A stretch of DNA of 46,993 bases from contig DASRZP010000124.1 of NCBI GenBank assembly GCA_035686305.1, positions 1 through 46,993 of the forward strand, read 5' to 3'. Origin of the DNA: Thermodesulfovibrionales bacterium. Its GTDB lineage: Bacteria > Nitrospirota > Thermodesulfovibrionia > Thermodesulfovibrionales > UBA9159. Shown one piece after another: positions 16,950 through 26,046 of this stretch. Every line of letters starts with the position of its first letter. Position 1 is the first letter of the stretch. The position numbers and the translations under genes are program-made. A model generated the notes under the pieces. It made no database searches. It was not told the DNA's origin and saw only the letters and a list, made by a program, of their open reading frames with translations.

Positions 16950-17684
16950 TCACGGATAAAACCTCACGCCGATCTCCATCTCCTGGGAAGGCGGGGTAAC
17001 GGGACTCGCCTTTGTTATTGCCCTTAAAGCCGACCGGTCAAAGAGCGGATTTCCGGAGCTCTTCTCAACCCCGAGTATCTGCAGGGAACCGTTCTTCTGT
17101 ATCCGTATCGAGATGATCGCCTCAATGTCCTGTTCGCCTGTTTCAGGATAGGCCCAGTGCTGCCGGATCTCTTCGCCAACCCGGGCAGCGTAGTTCTCTA
17201 TATTCGATCCCCTCCCCTGCCTGGCCGTCCCTGTGACGGATCCTCCCTCGCCCTTTGCTGTGGACGGGACAGACCCGCCCCCGCCCTTTCCTGCCTTCAG
17301 AGAGACCACATCCCTCAGCCACACCCGCTTCTTGATCTTTTCCTTCGCCTCGATCTCAGCGATCCTCTCCGAAAGATACTCTTCCCTGTTTCTCCTCAGG
17401 GCCTTTGGACGCTCCTGGGCAGACATACTCTCGGGCCTGCTCTTATGGGCCGCAGGTTTCTCAGATGCAGACTTCTCAGACACAGGCTTTTCAGGCGTCC
17501 TGACCTCGCTCACCGCGCCTCCCTGAGTGCTCGTTACGGACGCTGGAGAGACGAGATTTACAACATAGGGCGACGGCATGACAAAGTGGTTCGAATGCCT
17601 GGCTGCCCAGAGTGCTGCGCCGAAAAGCGTAAGATGGAGGAGGAAAGAGATGGCCGCCGAGCGCTGCAGTGATGCCGCGCTCAT
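16950..17684 (-). CDS. tolA: TolA/TonB-type energy-transducing protein
   Basis: 244 residues. One N-terminal membrane helix (about 10-28), a long Lys/Glu/Pro-rich periplasmic region, and a TonB/TolA C-terminal domain (from YAARVGEEIRQHWAYP to the end) with the family's SSGNPLFDRSALRAI stretch. It transmits proton-motive force from TolQR to TolB/Pal. It overlaps tolR by 4 bases (ATGA). It is named TolA by position; by sequence alone the C-terminus is closer to TonB-family proteins. Confidence 0.9.
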   Translation of the reverse strand: MSAASLQRSAAISFLLHLTLFGAALWAARHSNHFVMPSPYVVNLVSPASVTSTQGGAVSEVRTPEKPVSEKSASEKPAAHKSRPESMSAQERPKALRRNREEYLSERIAEIEAKEKIKKRVWLRDVVSLKAGKGGGGSVPSTAKGEGGSVTGTARQGRGSNIENYAARVGEEIRQHWAYPETGEQDIEAIISIRIQKNGSLQILGVEKSSGNPLFDRSALRAITKASPVTPPSQEMEIGVRFYP

Positions 17685-18082
17685 TTCATCTGTATCGCCG
17701 GCTCTGTTATCATGCCGAGTTTCTCTATCCCGGCATCCTTAACCTCACCCATGAGCTCAACGACAAGACCATAGGGCACGGACTTATCAGCCTTGAGAAA
17801 CACGTTGGGGTTCAGCTTCGATACCGATTCGAGTTTCTTCTTCATCTCTCCCATGGATACCGGATTGTCGTTCATATAGATACTGCCGTCTTTTTTTATG
17901 ATTAAGGTTATTCTCTCTTCAGGAGGCAGTTCCTTGCCCTTCGCCTTCGGCAGGTTCACATCAACCCCCTGTTGAAGAAGGGGTGCGGTGACCATAAAGA
18001 TGATGAGAAGGACGAGCATGACATCCACGAGAGGCGTCACGTTTATTTCGGACATCGCCGACCTGCCGCGCTCTGCCTTCAC
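17681..18082 (-). CDS. tolR: TolR/ExbD biopolymer transport protein
   Basis: 133 residues. A short cytoplasmic start, one membrane helix with the key Asp in NVTPLVDVMLVLLIIFMV, and a periplasmic domain ending with YGLVVELMGEVKDAGIEKLGMIT. With TolQ it forms the proton-driven motor of the Tol system. The GTG start at 18082 overlaps the tolQ stop by 4 bases and has GGGAGAC just upstream. A later ATG at 18055 is possible but has no better site. Confidence 0.95.
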   Translation of the reverse strand: MKAERGRSAMSEINVTPLVDVMLVLLIIFMVTAPLLQQGVDVNLPKAKGKELPPEERITLIIKKDGSIYMNDNPVSMGEMKKKLESVSKLNPNVFLKADKSVPYGLVVELMGEVKDAGIEKLGMITEPAIQMK

Positions 18083-18708
18083 AGCGTCTCCCTGGAAAAG
18101 AAATCAAGGAGTTCTTCTGAGAAGTCTTCCATTTCTATGATCATCTTCCTCGCACGGCTGAGATAGTAGTTGTATGCGACAACAGCAGGAATAGCTGCCG
18201 CGAGTCCCGCTGCCGTTGTTATCAGGGCCTCGGCAATTCCCGGAGCCACGACAGCCAGCGATGCAGAGCCTGCAGCGCCGATCCCCCTAAAGGCGTTCAT
18301 GATACCCCAAACCGTACCGAAGAGGCCTATGAAAGGCGTCGTTGAACCGGTCGTCGCAAGGAAATTGAGATATTGTTCGAGTTTTGCGATCTCGAGGGCC
18401 TCGTACCTCCGGAGGAGCCTCTTGATCTCATCCCTGTTGATACGGCCCTCTTCAGTATATACCGACTTGAATACGTTGGCGAGTGGGCTGAGGGTAAGGT
18501 TCTTTGCCGTGCTGAAAAGTCCCCTCGTCTCACGGCCGGCCCTGAATGCCCTCAGGAAGAATTCGGACTCCTTCGAGGCCTTTAAGAAGTACCGTTGTTT
18601 ATAAATGATTATCGCCCACGAAAAGACGGAAAAAAACAAGAGGATCAGGAGGATCGCCTTTACGACATAGCCTGCCTGAAGAATCAATTGAATCGCTGTA
18701 TCCTGCAT
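18079..18708 (-). CDS. tolQ: TolQ/ExbB/MotA proton-channel protein
   Basis: 209 residues with three membrane helices. The family signature lies in the second and third helices (GLFGTVWGIMNAFRGI and APGIAEALITTAAGLAAAIPAVVAYNYY). It is the first gene of the tolQRAB-pal-cpoB-moaAC run. GAGGAGAG precedes the ATG. The 296 bases up to truA hold no gene I can support; they contain a TACAAT box for this operon. Confidence 0.96.
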   Translation of the reverse strand: MQDTAIQLILQAGYVVKAILLILLFFSVFSWAIIIYKQRYFLKASKESEFFLRAFRAGRETRGLFSTAKNLTLSPLANVFKSVYTEEGRINRDEIKRLLRRYEALEIAKLEQYLNFLATTGSTTPFIGLFGTVWGIMNAFRGIGAAGSASLAVVAPGIAEALITTAAGLAAAIPAVVAYNYYLSRARKMIIEMEDFSEELLDFFSRETL

Positions 18709-18740
18709 ATCTCTCCTCTGTCGGGGTCTGAATTTTCATT

Positions 18741-18746
18741 ATTGTA
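18741..18746 (-). promoter_or_regulatory. Candidate -10 box for the tol operon
   Basis: On the minus strand TACAAT (5 of 6 consensus bases) lies 32 bases before the tolQ ATG, preceded by a run of eight T and a poor -35 match (GTGCAA). A plausible start for the tol operon, judged by eye only. Confidence 0.35.
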
Positions 18747-19004
18747 AACCAGATGAAAAAAAATTGCACGACGAGCCGCTTTGGCTGCCGTCAGGAAGTC
18801 TGTGCTTCTCCATCGCATATAGATTACACCTGCCACGTCGAGAAAATGGATTAAATTGTATTCATAATGATTTTCGGAGATGTCCCATCTATGCGAGCAT
18901 CTGAAGAGAGCAGAGAGATTGAAAATGCACCTGCCTTTATTTTATGCTATTTTTTGATAAAGGCCCTCTTGAGACCGTCATGAAGCTGAATCCCGAGGAC
19001 GAAG

Positions 19005-19835
19005 GTGACGCGCACAAGACTCGAACCCCTCGATAAGGGAGTCAAAAGGAAACCATTGAGACGGATACGGTTGGCGGTCCAATATGACGGCACCGCATAT
19101 AACGGCTGGCAGGCCCAGCCATCGGGGACAACAATCCAGAGGACACTCGAGAAGAGCATACAGAAGATCACCGGTGATACGGTATCGCTCATCGGCGCTG
19201 GCAGGACCGATGCCGGTGTCCATGCAGTAGAACAGGTCGCGTCCTTCGATTCCGCAACAAAGCTTGATACGACTGTCCTGAAGAGGGCCCTCAATGCGGT
19301 GCTTCCTGAGGACGTGAGGGTCTTCGCCGTTGAGGACGTTCAAACCGACTTCCATCCAAGATACAGCGCGCTCCGCAAACGATACGTTTATCTCATCGCG
19401 AACATGGAGATAGGAAGTGTTCCCGTCTTTCTCAAGCGCTATGTGTGGCAAATTAGCGTTCCTCTCAGAGCGGCAGAGATGAAGCGTGCTGCCGACTATC
19501 TCTGTGGCCGCCATGACTTTTCATCCTTCAGGGGAACAGGATGCGGCGCAAGAAGTCCGGTTCGCGAGGTCTATGCTATCGACGTACAGGGGTTTGACGA
19601 GATACACTTTCTTTGCGCACGCTTTAGCGGCACGTTCCTGAAGATTGCGATTGAGGCTGACGCCTTCCTGAGACACATGGTAAGAAATATCGTCGGGACA
19701 CTCGTTGAGGTCGGGAGGGGGAAACTGACGCCGCAAGACATCAGGGGAATATTGGAAGCAAGGGACAGGAAATGTGCCGGTCCAACTGCACCGGCAAAGG
19801 GGCTCTTCCTCGACAGGGTCATCTACCCCTTATAG
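19005..19835 (+). CDS. truA: tRNA pseudouridine(38-40) synthase TruA
   Basis: 276 residues. TruA makes pseudouridine at positions 38-40 of the tRNA anticodon arm. The catalytic Asp lies in GAGRTDAGVHA, and other family blocks are LAVQYDGTAYNGWQ, FHPRYSALRKRYVY, HDFSSFRG and DAFLRHMVRNIVGTL. GTG 19005 has GAGGA upstream. A TTG at 19056, preceded by AAAAGG, would start nearer the conserved domain and is an alternative. The stop overlaps the convergent DksA-like gene by 6 bases. Confidence 0.95.
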   Translation: MTRTRLEPLDKGVKRKPLRRIRLAVQYDGTAYNGWQAQPSGTTIQRTLEKSIQKITGDTVSLIGAGRTDAGVHAVEQVASFDSATKLDTTVLKRALNAVLPEDVRVFAVEDVQTDFHPRYSALRKRYVYLIANMEIGSVPVFLKRYVWQISVPLRAAEMKRAADYLCGRHDFSSFRGTGCGARSPVREVYAIDVQGFDEIHFLCARFSGTFLKIAIEADAFLRHMVRNIVGTLVEVGRGKLTPQDIRGILEARDRKCAGPTAPAKGLFLDRVIYPL

Positions 19836-20453
19836 CTCTTCTTCCTCCATCTTTTCGAGTTCTTCCCTCTTCTCCTGGCAGTCCCTGCAATAAATGGCGA
19901 AAGGCAGGACCTCGAGGCGCGCTGTATTTATCTCTTCCCCGCAATCTTCACAGGTACCATACGTACCTTCCTTCATCTTCCTCAAGGCCTCGTCGATCTT
20001 GAGGAGAACCTCGCGGTGCTTTGCAAGCCTTCTCAGATTGATGTCTTCGGAAAGGTCGATGACAGACCAGTCGCCGTCGTCCAAGACGGACTCGACAAGC
20101 TGTCTGGTCTCACCCTTAATGTATTTCCCTATCTCGCTCTTCGCTTCCCGCACAATCTCCTCTCTGGAACGGATCAAGTGCTTCCGCAAGATCTCCTCCC
20201 TGCTGCCTGCGGCAGATTTCTTCCGGGCAGGGCCGACAGGTTTTGGTACGTCCATTTTAACGGCCGTCTTTGCTCTTGTTGTCACTGCCTTCGCGGGTCT
20301 TCCTCTTTCCGTCTTTCCCATTGCCACGGGACCTGTCGTCTTTCTTTCTGTTTTCGATGCCTTCTTCTCAGCCTCTTTCCGTTTCGGTTTCGCTGAAGCT
20401 CTTTTCTTCCCTGTCTCGCTTTTCTTAACTGGCTTTACCGGTTTCTTTGCCAT
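19830..20453 (-). CDS. DksA/TraR-family zinc-finger protein with a Lys/Ala-rich N-terminal extension
   Basis: 207 residues. The C-terminal half is a DksA/TraR module: a coiled-coil segment (about 105-160) and a four-cysteine zinc finger (CEDCGEE then CRDCQ), ending in acidic residues. DksA-type proteins bind in the RNA polymerase secondary channel and alter promoter response, often with ppGpp. The first 85 residues are an unusual, highly basic Lys/Ala/Thr tract that looks disordered and may bind nucleic acid. The start is supported by AAGAGG. Confidence 0.9.
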   Translation of the reverse strand: MAKKPVKPVKKSETGKKRASAKPKRKEAEKKASKTERKTTGPVAMGKTERGRPAKAVTTRAKTAVKMDVPKPVGPARKKSAAGSREEILRKHLIRSREEIVREAKSEIGKYIKGETRQLVESVLDDGDWSVIDLSEDINLRRLAKHREVLLKIDEALRKMKEGTYGTCEDCGEEINTARLEVLPFAIYCRDCQEKREELEKMEEEEL

Positions 20454-20528
20454 TGGTACCTCTTTATTGATAGGTTATCTCTATGGTCTCAGCATGTCCG
20501 CAATGGGGTTCTCGTGATACTGCGCAGA

Positions 20529-20675
20529 TCAGTCCTTGGGAGCCGCCGCCTGAACCTCGCCCTCTTCCTTAAAAATCTCGAGGATGCTCCTCACCTGGAT
20601 GCCGGCCTGCTGAAGGGCCTTCTGAACGTCCATAAGCTTTGCATCCTTCACCTTCACCATGTAATTAATATTCAT
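20529..20675 (-). CDS. 48-residue conserved-looking small protein
   Basis: Not recognised. GGAGGTATAGG directly before ATG 20675 is a strong ribosome binding site, placing the start there rather than at 20723. The peptide reads as a compact beta-alpha fold (a VKVKDAKLMDVQKALQQAGI stretch) with an acidic C-terminal tail. It begins 1 base past the frr stop and is probably co-expressed with the translation genes. A role in translation or ribosome recycling is only a guess from position. Confidence 0.65.
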   Translation of the reverse strand: MNINYMVKVKDAKLMDVQKALQQAGIQVRSILEIFKEEGEVQAAAPKD

Positions 20676-20676
20676 C

Positions 20677-21237
20677 CTATACCTCCATGATCTCATTTTC
20701 TTTATGCTTGAGTACTTCATCAACTTTAACGATAAAAGAGTCTGTCATCCGCTGGATCTCATCGTGAAACTTCTTGACATCATCTTCACTCAGGTGCTGA
20801 TCTTTTTCGAGCCTCTTGAGTTCTTCGTTCGTATCTCTTCTGATGCTCCTGACCGCGATCTTCGCCTCCTCGGCCCGTTTCTTTACGACCTTCACAAGCT
20901 GTTTCCTTCGCTCCTCCGTGAGGGGCGGGATCATGATGCGTATCATCCGTCCGTCATTCGAAGGTGTAAGACCGAGGTCCGACTTCATGACCGCCTTCTC
21001 TATCTCGGGGATGATCCGTTGCTCCCACGGCTGGATCGCTATCTGGCGCGGGTCAGGCACGCTGAGGCTCGCAACCTGCTGGAGAGGCGTGGCCGTCCCG
21101 TAATAATCGACCATAATGCCGTCGAGGAGCGCCAGGGAAGCCCTTCCTGTCCGTATTGAGGCGAAGTCCTTCTTCAGTGCTTCAAGAGCACCGTCCATCC
21201 TGTCAGTGGTCTTTTTTCTGAGTTCCTTCTGCATCAT
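20677..21237 (-). CDS. frr: Ribosome recycling factor
   Basis: 186 residues, the standard length. RRF splits post-termination ribosomes with EF-G. Family blocks include the [10 protein letters not shown] segment, [27 protein letters not shown], and [40 protein letters not shown] precedes ATG 21237. The gene overlaps the end of pyrH by 35 bases, more than usual, which suggests translational coupling. Confidence 0.98.
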   Translation of the reverse strand: MMQKELRKKTTDRMDGALEALKKDFASIRTGRASLALLDGIMVDYYGTATPLQQVASLSVPDPRQIAIQPWEQRIIPEIEKAVMKSDLGLTPSNDGRMIRIMIPPLTEERRKQLVKVVKKRAEEAKIAVRSIRRDTNEELKRLEKDQHLSEDDVKKFHDEIQRMTDSFIVKVDEVLKHKENEIMEV

Positions 21238-21961
21238 AACCCCCTACCAGGGTTCCTACTCTTTTCCCCTGAACAATCCTTTTGATATTGCCCTTCCCTC
21301 GCAGGTTGAATACCGTAATGGGCAGGTTGTTGTCCATACAGAGTGATATGGCCGTCGAGTCCATGACGGATAGACCCTTTCTGAGAACGTCAATGTAGCT
21401 GATGGTGACGAATCTCTTGGCAGTCGGGTCCTTCATCGGGTCAGAGGAATAGACGCCGTCGACCTTTGTTGCCTTCAGGATGATTTCGGCCCCTATCTCC
21501 ATCGCCCGCAGGGCAGCAGCCGTGTCCGTGGTGAAATAGGGGTTCCCTGTTCCCGCAGCAAAGATGACAACCCTGCCTTTTTCGAGATGCCTCATCGCCC
21601 TGCGCCTGATATAGGGCTCTGCCAGTTCCTGCATCCCTATCGCCGATTGGACCCGTGTATGAACGCCGATCTTCTCGAGGGCGTTCTGAAGGGCAAGGGC
21701 ATTGATCACCGTCGCGAGCATTCCCATATAATCTGCCGACGCCCTCTCCATACCCTTGACACTCGCTTCGACCCCTCTGAAGATATTCCCTCCTCCAATC
21801 ACGACGGCGATCTCGACTCCCATCCTCGCTACCCCCTTGATCTCGGATGCCATGTAGTGGACGGTGGCAGAATCGATGCCGTACCCCTTATCGCCCATGA
21901 GGGCTTCACCGCTGAGCTTCAAGAGAATCCGCCTATAGCGAAGAGTCTTCTGCATTGACAT
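21203..21961 (-). CDS. pyrH: UMP kinase PyrH
   Basis: 252 residues. This hexameric amino-acid-kinase-fold enzyme phosphorylates UMP to UDP. Signatures are LLKLSGEAL near the start, [10 protein letters not shown], the [19 protein letters not shown] stretch, and the C-terminal [14 protein letters not shown]. It lies in the conserved order rpsB-tsf-pyrH-frr. The ribosome binding site is weak, and a second ATG at 21955 is possible. Confidence 0.97.
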   Translation of the reverse strand: MSMQKTLRYRRILLKLSGEALMGDKGYGIDSATVHYMASEIKGVARMGVEIAVVIGGGNIFRGVEASVKGMERASADYMGMLATVINALALQNALEKIGVHTRVQSAIGMQELAEPYIRRRAMRHLEKGRVVIFAAGTGNPYFTTDTAAALRAMEIGAEIILKATKVDGVYSSDPMKDPTAKRFVTISYIDVLRKGLSVMDSTAISLCMDNNLPITVFNLRGKGNIKRIVQGKRVGTLVGGYDAEGTQKKDH

Positions 21962-21968
21962 GAGAGTG

Positions 21969-22020
21969 TATGGATGAAGGACAAAAAAAAGGATGAGGGA
22001 TGAGGGACGAAAAAAAAGGG
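21969..22020. repeat. Low-complexity repeat between tsf and pyrH
   Basis: Two or three degenerate copies of a GGATGA(A/G)GGACAAAAAAA-like unit. On the minus strand these give alternating CATCCCTCATCC and poly-T runs in the tsf-pyrH spacer. It looks like a replication-slippage micro-repeat; the T-runs could weaken transcription into pyrH. Confidence 0.5.
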
Positions 22021-22062
22021 GTAGAATTCACGAAAGCCGAATCCTTTTTCATCCTTGCTGTT

Positions 22063-22662
22063 CTATGACCGTTCGCCCACCTGGAATCTCACAAAACGCC
22101 TCACGACGATGTTCTCTCCGAGTTTTGCGATCTTTTCAGTCACGAGGTCCTTGATCTTGAGCTTCTGCTCAGGGTCCTTGATAAAGACCTGCTCGAGAAG
22201 GCAGGTATCGGCAAAGAACTTTTCGAGCTTTCCCTCAACAATCTTTTCAACGACCTGAGCAGCTTTGCCTGTGACCTGGGCGCGGTAAATGGCCTTCTCG
22301 TTTTCGACAACATCCCGGGGAACGTCCTCCCGCGACACGTACGTCGGGTTCGCCGCAGCTATGTGCATAGCGATGTCCTTCACGAGGGCCTTGAAATCAT
22401 CGGTCCTGGCAACAAAATCGGTCTCGCAGTTGACTTCCACAAGGACGCCGATCCTCTCCATATGGATATAGGAGCCGATGGAACCTTCCGAGGCGCTCCT
22501 CCCAGCCTTCTTCGATGCTGTTGCCAGACCTTTCTGCCTGAGGACCAAGACGGCCTTGTCAAAATCTCCGCCCGTCTCGGTAAGGGCTTTCTTGCATTCC
22601 ATCATGCCGACGCCCGTCTTCTCCCTCAGTTCCTTGACCATATCCGCCGTAATCGTTGCCAT
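22063..22662 (-). CDS. tsf: Elongation factor Ts
   Basis: 199 residues, the shorter form common outside Enterobacteria. EF-Ts exchanges GDP on EF-Tu. The UBA-like start ([19 protein letters not shown]) and the core ...[19 protein letters not shown] and [10 protein letters not shown] match. GGGAGG precedes the ATG. It follows rpsB with only a 2-base gap. Confidence 0.98.
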   Translation of the reverse strand: MATITADMVKELREKTGVGMMECKKALTETGGDFDKAVLVLRQKGLATASKKAGRSASEGSIGSYIHMERIGVLVEVNCETDFVARTDDFKALVKDIAMHIAAANPTYVSREDVPRDVVENEKAIYRAQVTGKAAQVVEKIVEGKLEKFFADTCLLEQVFIKDPEQKLKIKDLVTEKIAKLGENIVVRRFVRFQVGERS

Positions 22663-22664
22663 GC

Positions 22665-23480
22665 TTAAACCTCCCCTGTGCTTGCCGCAAAGGCCGGTGC
22701 ATTCTGCGGAGGAGAACCCTCGGCAAGCGCGGCAGCCTCTTCCTGCTCCGCCTTCTCCTGAATCACAGCCTTCTCCGCCTCGAGGGAAGCCGCTTTAGCT
22801 GCGGCCTCTTTTCCCCGGAGAATAGCTTCCGCCATCTTCGACGTTATGAGCTTTATCGCCCGTATCGCATCGTCGTTGCCTGGTATTACGTAATCAACCT
22901 CGTCAGGGTCACAGTTGGTATCGACCACGGCGACGATCGGAATCGAAAGCTTCCTTGCCTCTGCAATCGCGATCTTCTCCTTCTTGGGATCGATGACAAA
23001 TACCGCACCGGGCAGTTCCGGCATCTCTTTTATGCCGCTCAGATTCCTTTCGAGCTTCAGCCTCTCCTTCTCGAGACCGGCAACCTCTTTCTTTGAGAGG
23101 GCCTCATAGGTGCCGTCTTCTTTCATCTTTTCGATGCTCTTGAGTCGCTCGATGCTCTTCTTGATCGTGGCGAAGTTGGTCAGCATTCCGCCGAGCCACC
23201 TCTGGTTTACGGAGAAGGCACCCGCCCTCTGGGATTCGTCCTGGATGGCGTCCTGTGCCTGTTTTTTCGTGCCCACAAAGAGTATCGGTTCACCTGCCTC
23301 GGCGACATTACGGACAAAACGAAAGGCCTCCTCAAGACCCTTGAGCGTCTTCTGGAGGTCAATAATATAGATGCCGTTTCTCTCACCGAAGATATAACGC
23401 TTCATCTTCGGGTTCCACCGCTTTACCTGGTGGCCGAAATGGACACCGGCCTCAAGTAATTCCTTCATCGTTGCTACCAT
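22665..23480 (-). CDS. rpsB: 30S ribosomal protein S2
   Basis: 271 residues. Signatures are [19 protein letters not shown] at the start, [21 protein letters not shown] and [19 protein letters not shown], and [24 protein letters not shown]. The last 45 residues are an Ala/Glu-rich tail beyond the usual end, as in several deep-branching lineages. AGAGGAGGAG precedes the ATG. The upstream 320-base spacer separates it from the divergent SPOR gene and holds that gene's promoter; I see no clear rpsB promoter. Confidence 0.98.
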   Translation of the reverse strand: MVATMKELLEAGVHFGHQVKRWNPKMKRYIFGERNGIYIIDLQKTLKGLEEAFRFVRNVAEAGEPILFVGTKKQAQDAIQDESQRAGAFSVNQRWLGGMLTNFATIKKSIERLKSIEKMKEDGTYEALSKKEVAGLEKERLKLERNLSGIKEMPELPGAVFVIDPKKEKIAIAEARKLSIPIVAVVDTNCDPDEVDYVIPGNDDAIRAIKLITSKMAEAILRGKEAAAKAASLEAEKAVIQEKAEQEEAAALAEGSPPQNAPAFAASTGEV

Positions 23481-23744
23481 CTTCTCCTCCTCTGGTTTTT
23501 TTCCTCCGCCATTGCCCCATCCACCCCCTCAAGGGACCACTGAAAAGGGATATTCCATGGCGTGTGTTTTTTACAGGGTAAAAGCTTAGCATAGAAAACC
23601 CCTTTTTTGCAAGGCTGAACAGGGGAAGAACCTCATGAAGTTTCGTTACGAGCAGCGCCGTTGCAAACATGGCCTCTTCCCCCATTACTGATTTTGCGAG
23701 GGAGCAGAGGATACCAGGACCACGGCGGAAAGATTGACCCTCCC

Positions 23745-23773
23745 TTGACAAATCCTGTCTGTTGCCCGATTAT
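23745..23773 (+). promoter_or_regulatory. Promoter of the SPOR-domain gene
   Basis: A perfect TTGACA (23745-23750), a 17-base spacer and GATTAT (23768-23773, 4 of 6) lie 28 bases before ATG 23802. This is the main recognisable signal in the 320-base spacer between rpsB and this gene. Confidence 0.55.
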
Positions 23774-23801
23774 TGAGGAACAATGATTGAAGGGTTCTAA
23801 T

Positions 23802-24554
23802 ATGAGGATGAGGAGTTGTCTGATACTCTTTGTGCTCGTCGGCGGGATATTCCTCATCTCCGCCCGCTCCCCAGACGCTGAAGATGAATACTACTCCATT
23901 CAGATAGCAAGCCACGGTACTCTTGAGTCGGCGCAAAGACAGTTCAGAATCCTCAAAAAGAGACTACCGGACGATGACCTTGCTTACCTCAGGGTAGAGA
24001 AGATCGGCGACCTTTTTTCCGTGAGGCTCGGCAGGTTCAACGACAAGGAATCGGCATTGTCGCTGCTCAATAGACTCAGGCCGCAGCTGCCGGGAGCTGT
24101 CATCCTTAAGGTCCCTATAAAGGATGCAAACATCATTGATATATACGGCGAAGGCCTGCCGGCTGACCTGAAGGAACCTCGGCCCCGGGAAACGAGGGAG
24201 GCCAAACCATCAGGGTCTCCCAAAAAGGACGATGGCACCGCTGGCGGGACATCGCCGGTATTCAGCAGGTCAGTCATAAAGGGCACCGTCCTCGAAAGCA
24301 GGGTTGCTCCGTCAGGCCTCACCTGTTCAGGGTCGAAGGGAGTCCTGTATCTGATCATGGTATATGTTGAGGAGGTAGAAGATGTGGCCAACTACGAGAA
24401 CTTCCTCAGGGACAAAAAAGACCGGTCCCTGTCGTTCTTTACCGGAGAAGCGCCGGCAGCCTTATCGGGAAAACGTATAAAGGCGATTGTTGAGTACAGG
24501 GGCGACAAGAGATGCAGACTTTACTGGATAGAGGATATCGTGATCATTCCTTAG
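23802..24554 (+). CDS. SPOR-domain exported protein
   Basis: 250 residues. A signal peptide (about 1-20) is followed by a SPOR-type domain (YYSIQIASHGTLESAQRQF to ...FSVRLGRFNDKESALSLL), which binds denuded glycan strands of septal peptidoglycan in known members. The second half (about 150-250) has no family I recognise and contains conserved-looking hydrophobic strands and two cysteines. ATG 23802 with AAGGG upstream is preferred to the TTG at 23787. A single gene with its own promoter; a cell-division or wall role is likely. Confidence 0.8.
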   Translation: MRMRSCLILFVLVGGIFLISARSPDAEDEYYSIQIASHGTLESAQRQFRILKKRLPDDDLAYLRVEKIGDLFSVRLGRFNDKESALSLLNRLRPQLPGAVILKVPIKDANIIDIYGEGLPADLKEPRPRETREAKPSGSPKKDDGTAGGTSPVFSRSVIKGTVLESRVAPSGLTCSGSKGVLYLIMVYVEEVEDVANYENFLRDKKDRSLSFFTGEAPAALSGKRIKAIVEYRGDKRCRLYWIEDIVIIP

Positions 24555-24655
24555 GGGATGCAAAGCCTCAAATATCTTCTCTGTCCCGATCGTCCTGATA
24601 ACGCTTTTCATGGTCGACGCCCTTTCCGTCAGGCACGTATACCTTTGGCGAAGTC

Positions 24656-25870
24656 CTATATCGGCAGAAGCCATCGCATGAGATAACGGAGCTTCGGTTC
24701 CCGGAGCTTCGCCGAAAGAGCCGAAACGCTCGGTCTTGTCAGGTACGTCATGATATGCCTTATCTGAACCATTTTTTTCAGAAGGACGACAGATTGACCT
24801 GAAAAGACGTACTCTCCCCTGACGAAAATCCCCATGTCCTTTCCCAAAGAGAGCAATTGCGGTTTCGTCTTCGGCGAGTATGCAATTGTCCTGCGTCCCC
24901 TGATATGATTTGCAATATTGCGGCCCGCCACACGCGCCTGATCGAGTGCATGATAGGCGAGACGTGACAAGGCGACGGCACCTCGCTCATTATACATGCT
25001 GATTGCATCTCCAACGCCATAGATGCGATCAGTATCCGGCGACTGAAGACTCTCCGTCACCCGAAGCCACCCTTGGTCATCTTTCGATAGCGGCAGTCCC
25101 CTGAGCAATTTTGAAGGCTGAAGGCCGCCTGTCCATATCAGGACGGACATGCCGTAACGCGCTCCAGGATCAAGGACGACCTCCCTCTTGCGAACCTCCG
25201 TGATCCTGCTCCCCGCGAAGATCTTCACCCCGCGCTGCGAGAGATATTCCTCCACGAAGTCCTGGGCCTTCACAGGAAAAGTATTGAGGAGCCTGCTTCT
25301 ATCGATCAAGGCCACCGTAATTCTGCCCGAAGCCATATCGTGTTCCGAGCCTGTCTCCCTGACCAGATCTAAGAGTTCCCCGGCCACCTCTACCCCTTCC
25401 GTGCCCCCTCCCGCTACAATGAGTCGGCATGGTCTCTTTTCATTCTTCAAAAGCCCCTTTACGGTTGCAGAGATTCGTTCAGCGCTCTCAGGACTGCGGA
25501 AGGGATGGGAGAACTCTGCAGCTCCAGGTACGCCAAAGAAGTTGTCCTCTGCACCACTGCTCAGAACGAGATAGTCGAACTCCATGACCCGTGAAGGCGT
25601 TATCACCTGCCGATTCCAAGGATCTATGGAAACAACCTCGTCCTGAAGAAACGTGACGGTTGTAGGACTGAGCACAACGGAAAGAGGAATTTGGATATCC
25701 CGTGCACCGACCTTGCCGGAAATGATCTCGTGGATCGAAGGGATAAAGGAATGGCAGGCGTTTCGGTCAATAAGCGTGATGTCAGCCTGCGACTCCAGGA
25801 TCTCCCAAAGGGAGAGGGCGCTCTCCAGCCCACCGAAACCGCCACCAATAATGACTATCCGTTTCTTCAT
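24656..25870 (-). CDS. Type II NADH dehydrogenase-like FAD oxidoreductase
   Basis: 404 residues. FAD-binding motif near the start (IIGGGFGGLESALSL), NAD-binding motif in the middle (VAGGGTEGVEVAGEL), and the flavin-contact motif IYGVGDA, in NDH-2 order. The C-terminus (LSAKLREPKLRYLMRWLLP) looks amphipathic and could hold the enzyme on the membrane, where NDH-2 passes electrons from NAD(P)H to quinone without pumping. Sulfide:quinone reductases are related, but the redox cysteines expected for those are not evident. Monocistronic. Confidence 0.87.
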   Translation of the reverse strand: MKKRIVIIGGGFGGLESALSLWEILESQADITLIDRNACHSFIPSIHEIISGKVGARDIQIPLSVVLSPTTVTFLQDEVVSIDPWNRQVITPSRVMEFDYLVLSSGAEDNFFGVPGAAEFSHPFRSPESAERISATVKGLLKNEKRPCRLIVAGGGTEGVEVAGELLDLVRETGSEHDMASGRITVALIDRSRLLNTFPVKAQDFVEEYLSQRGVKIFAGSRITEVRKREVVLDPGARYGMSVLIWTGGLQPSKLLRGLPLSKDDQGWLRVTESLQSPDTDRIYGVGDAISMYNERGAVALSRLAYHALDQARVAGRNIANHIRGRRTIAYSPKTKPQLLSLGKDMGIFVRGEYVFSGQSVVLLKKMVQIRHIMTYLTRPSVSALSAKLREPKLRYLMRWLLPI

Positions 25871-25911
25871 AGCTGTTCTTCGAAAGGGAAGTGCTGCCTC
25901 CTCACAATCTC

Positions 25912-25917
25912 ATTATA
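25912..25917 (-). promoter_or_regulatory. -10 box of the NDH-2 gene
   Basis: A perfect TATAAT on the minus strand, 41 bases before the NDH-2 ATG. No good -35 box is seen at 16-18 bases. Confidence 0.45.
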
Positions 25918-26046
25918 CAGCCCCTTGCAGGTGGACAAGAGATTGAAATTCTCCCGGCATTACGGATGAAGGCGGTCATCTCTCCGCAGAATGAAACCTG
26001 TTACACTTCTCAACCATCGAACCGACAGAATAACTGTCCCCGGAAC

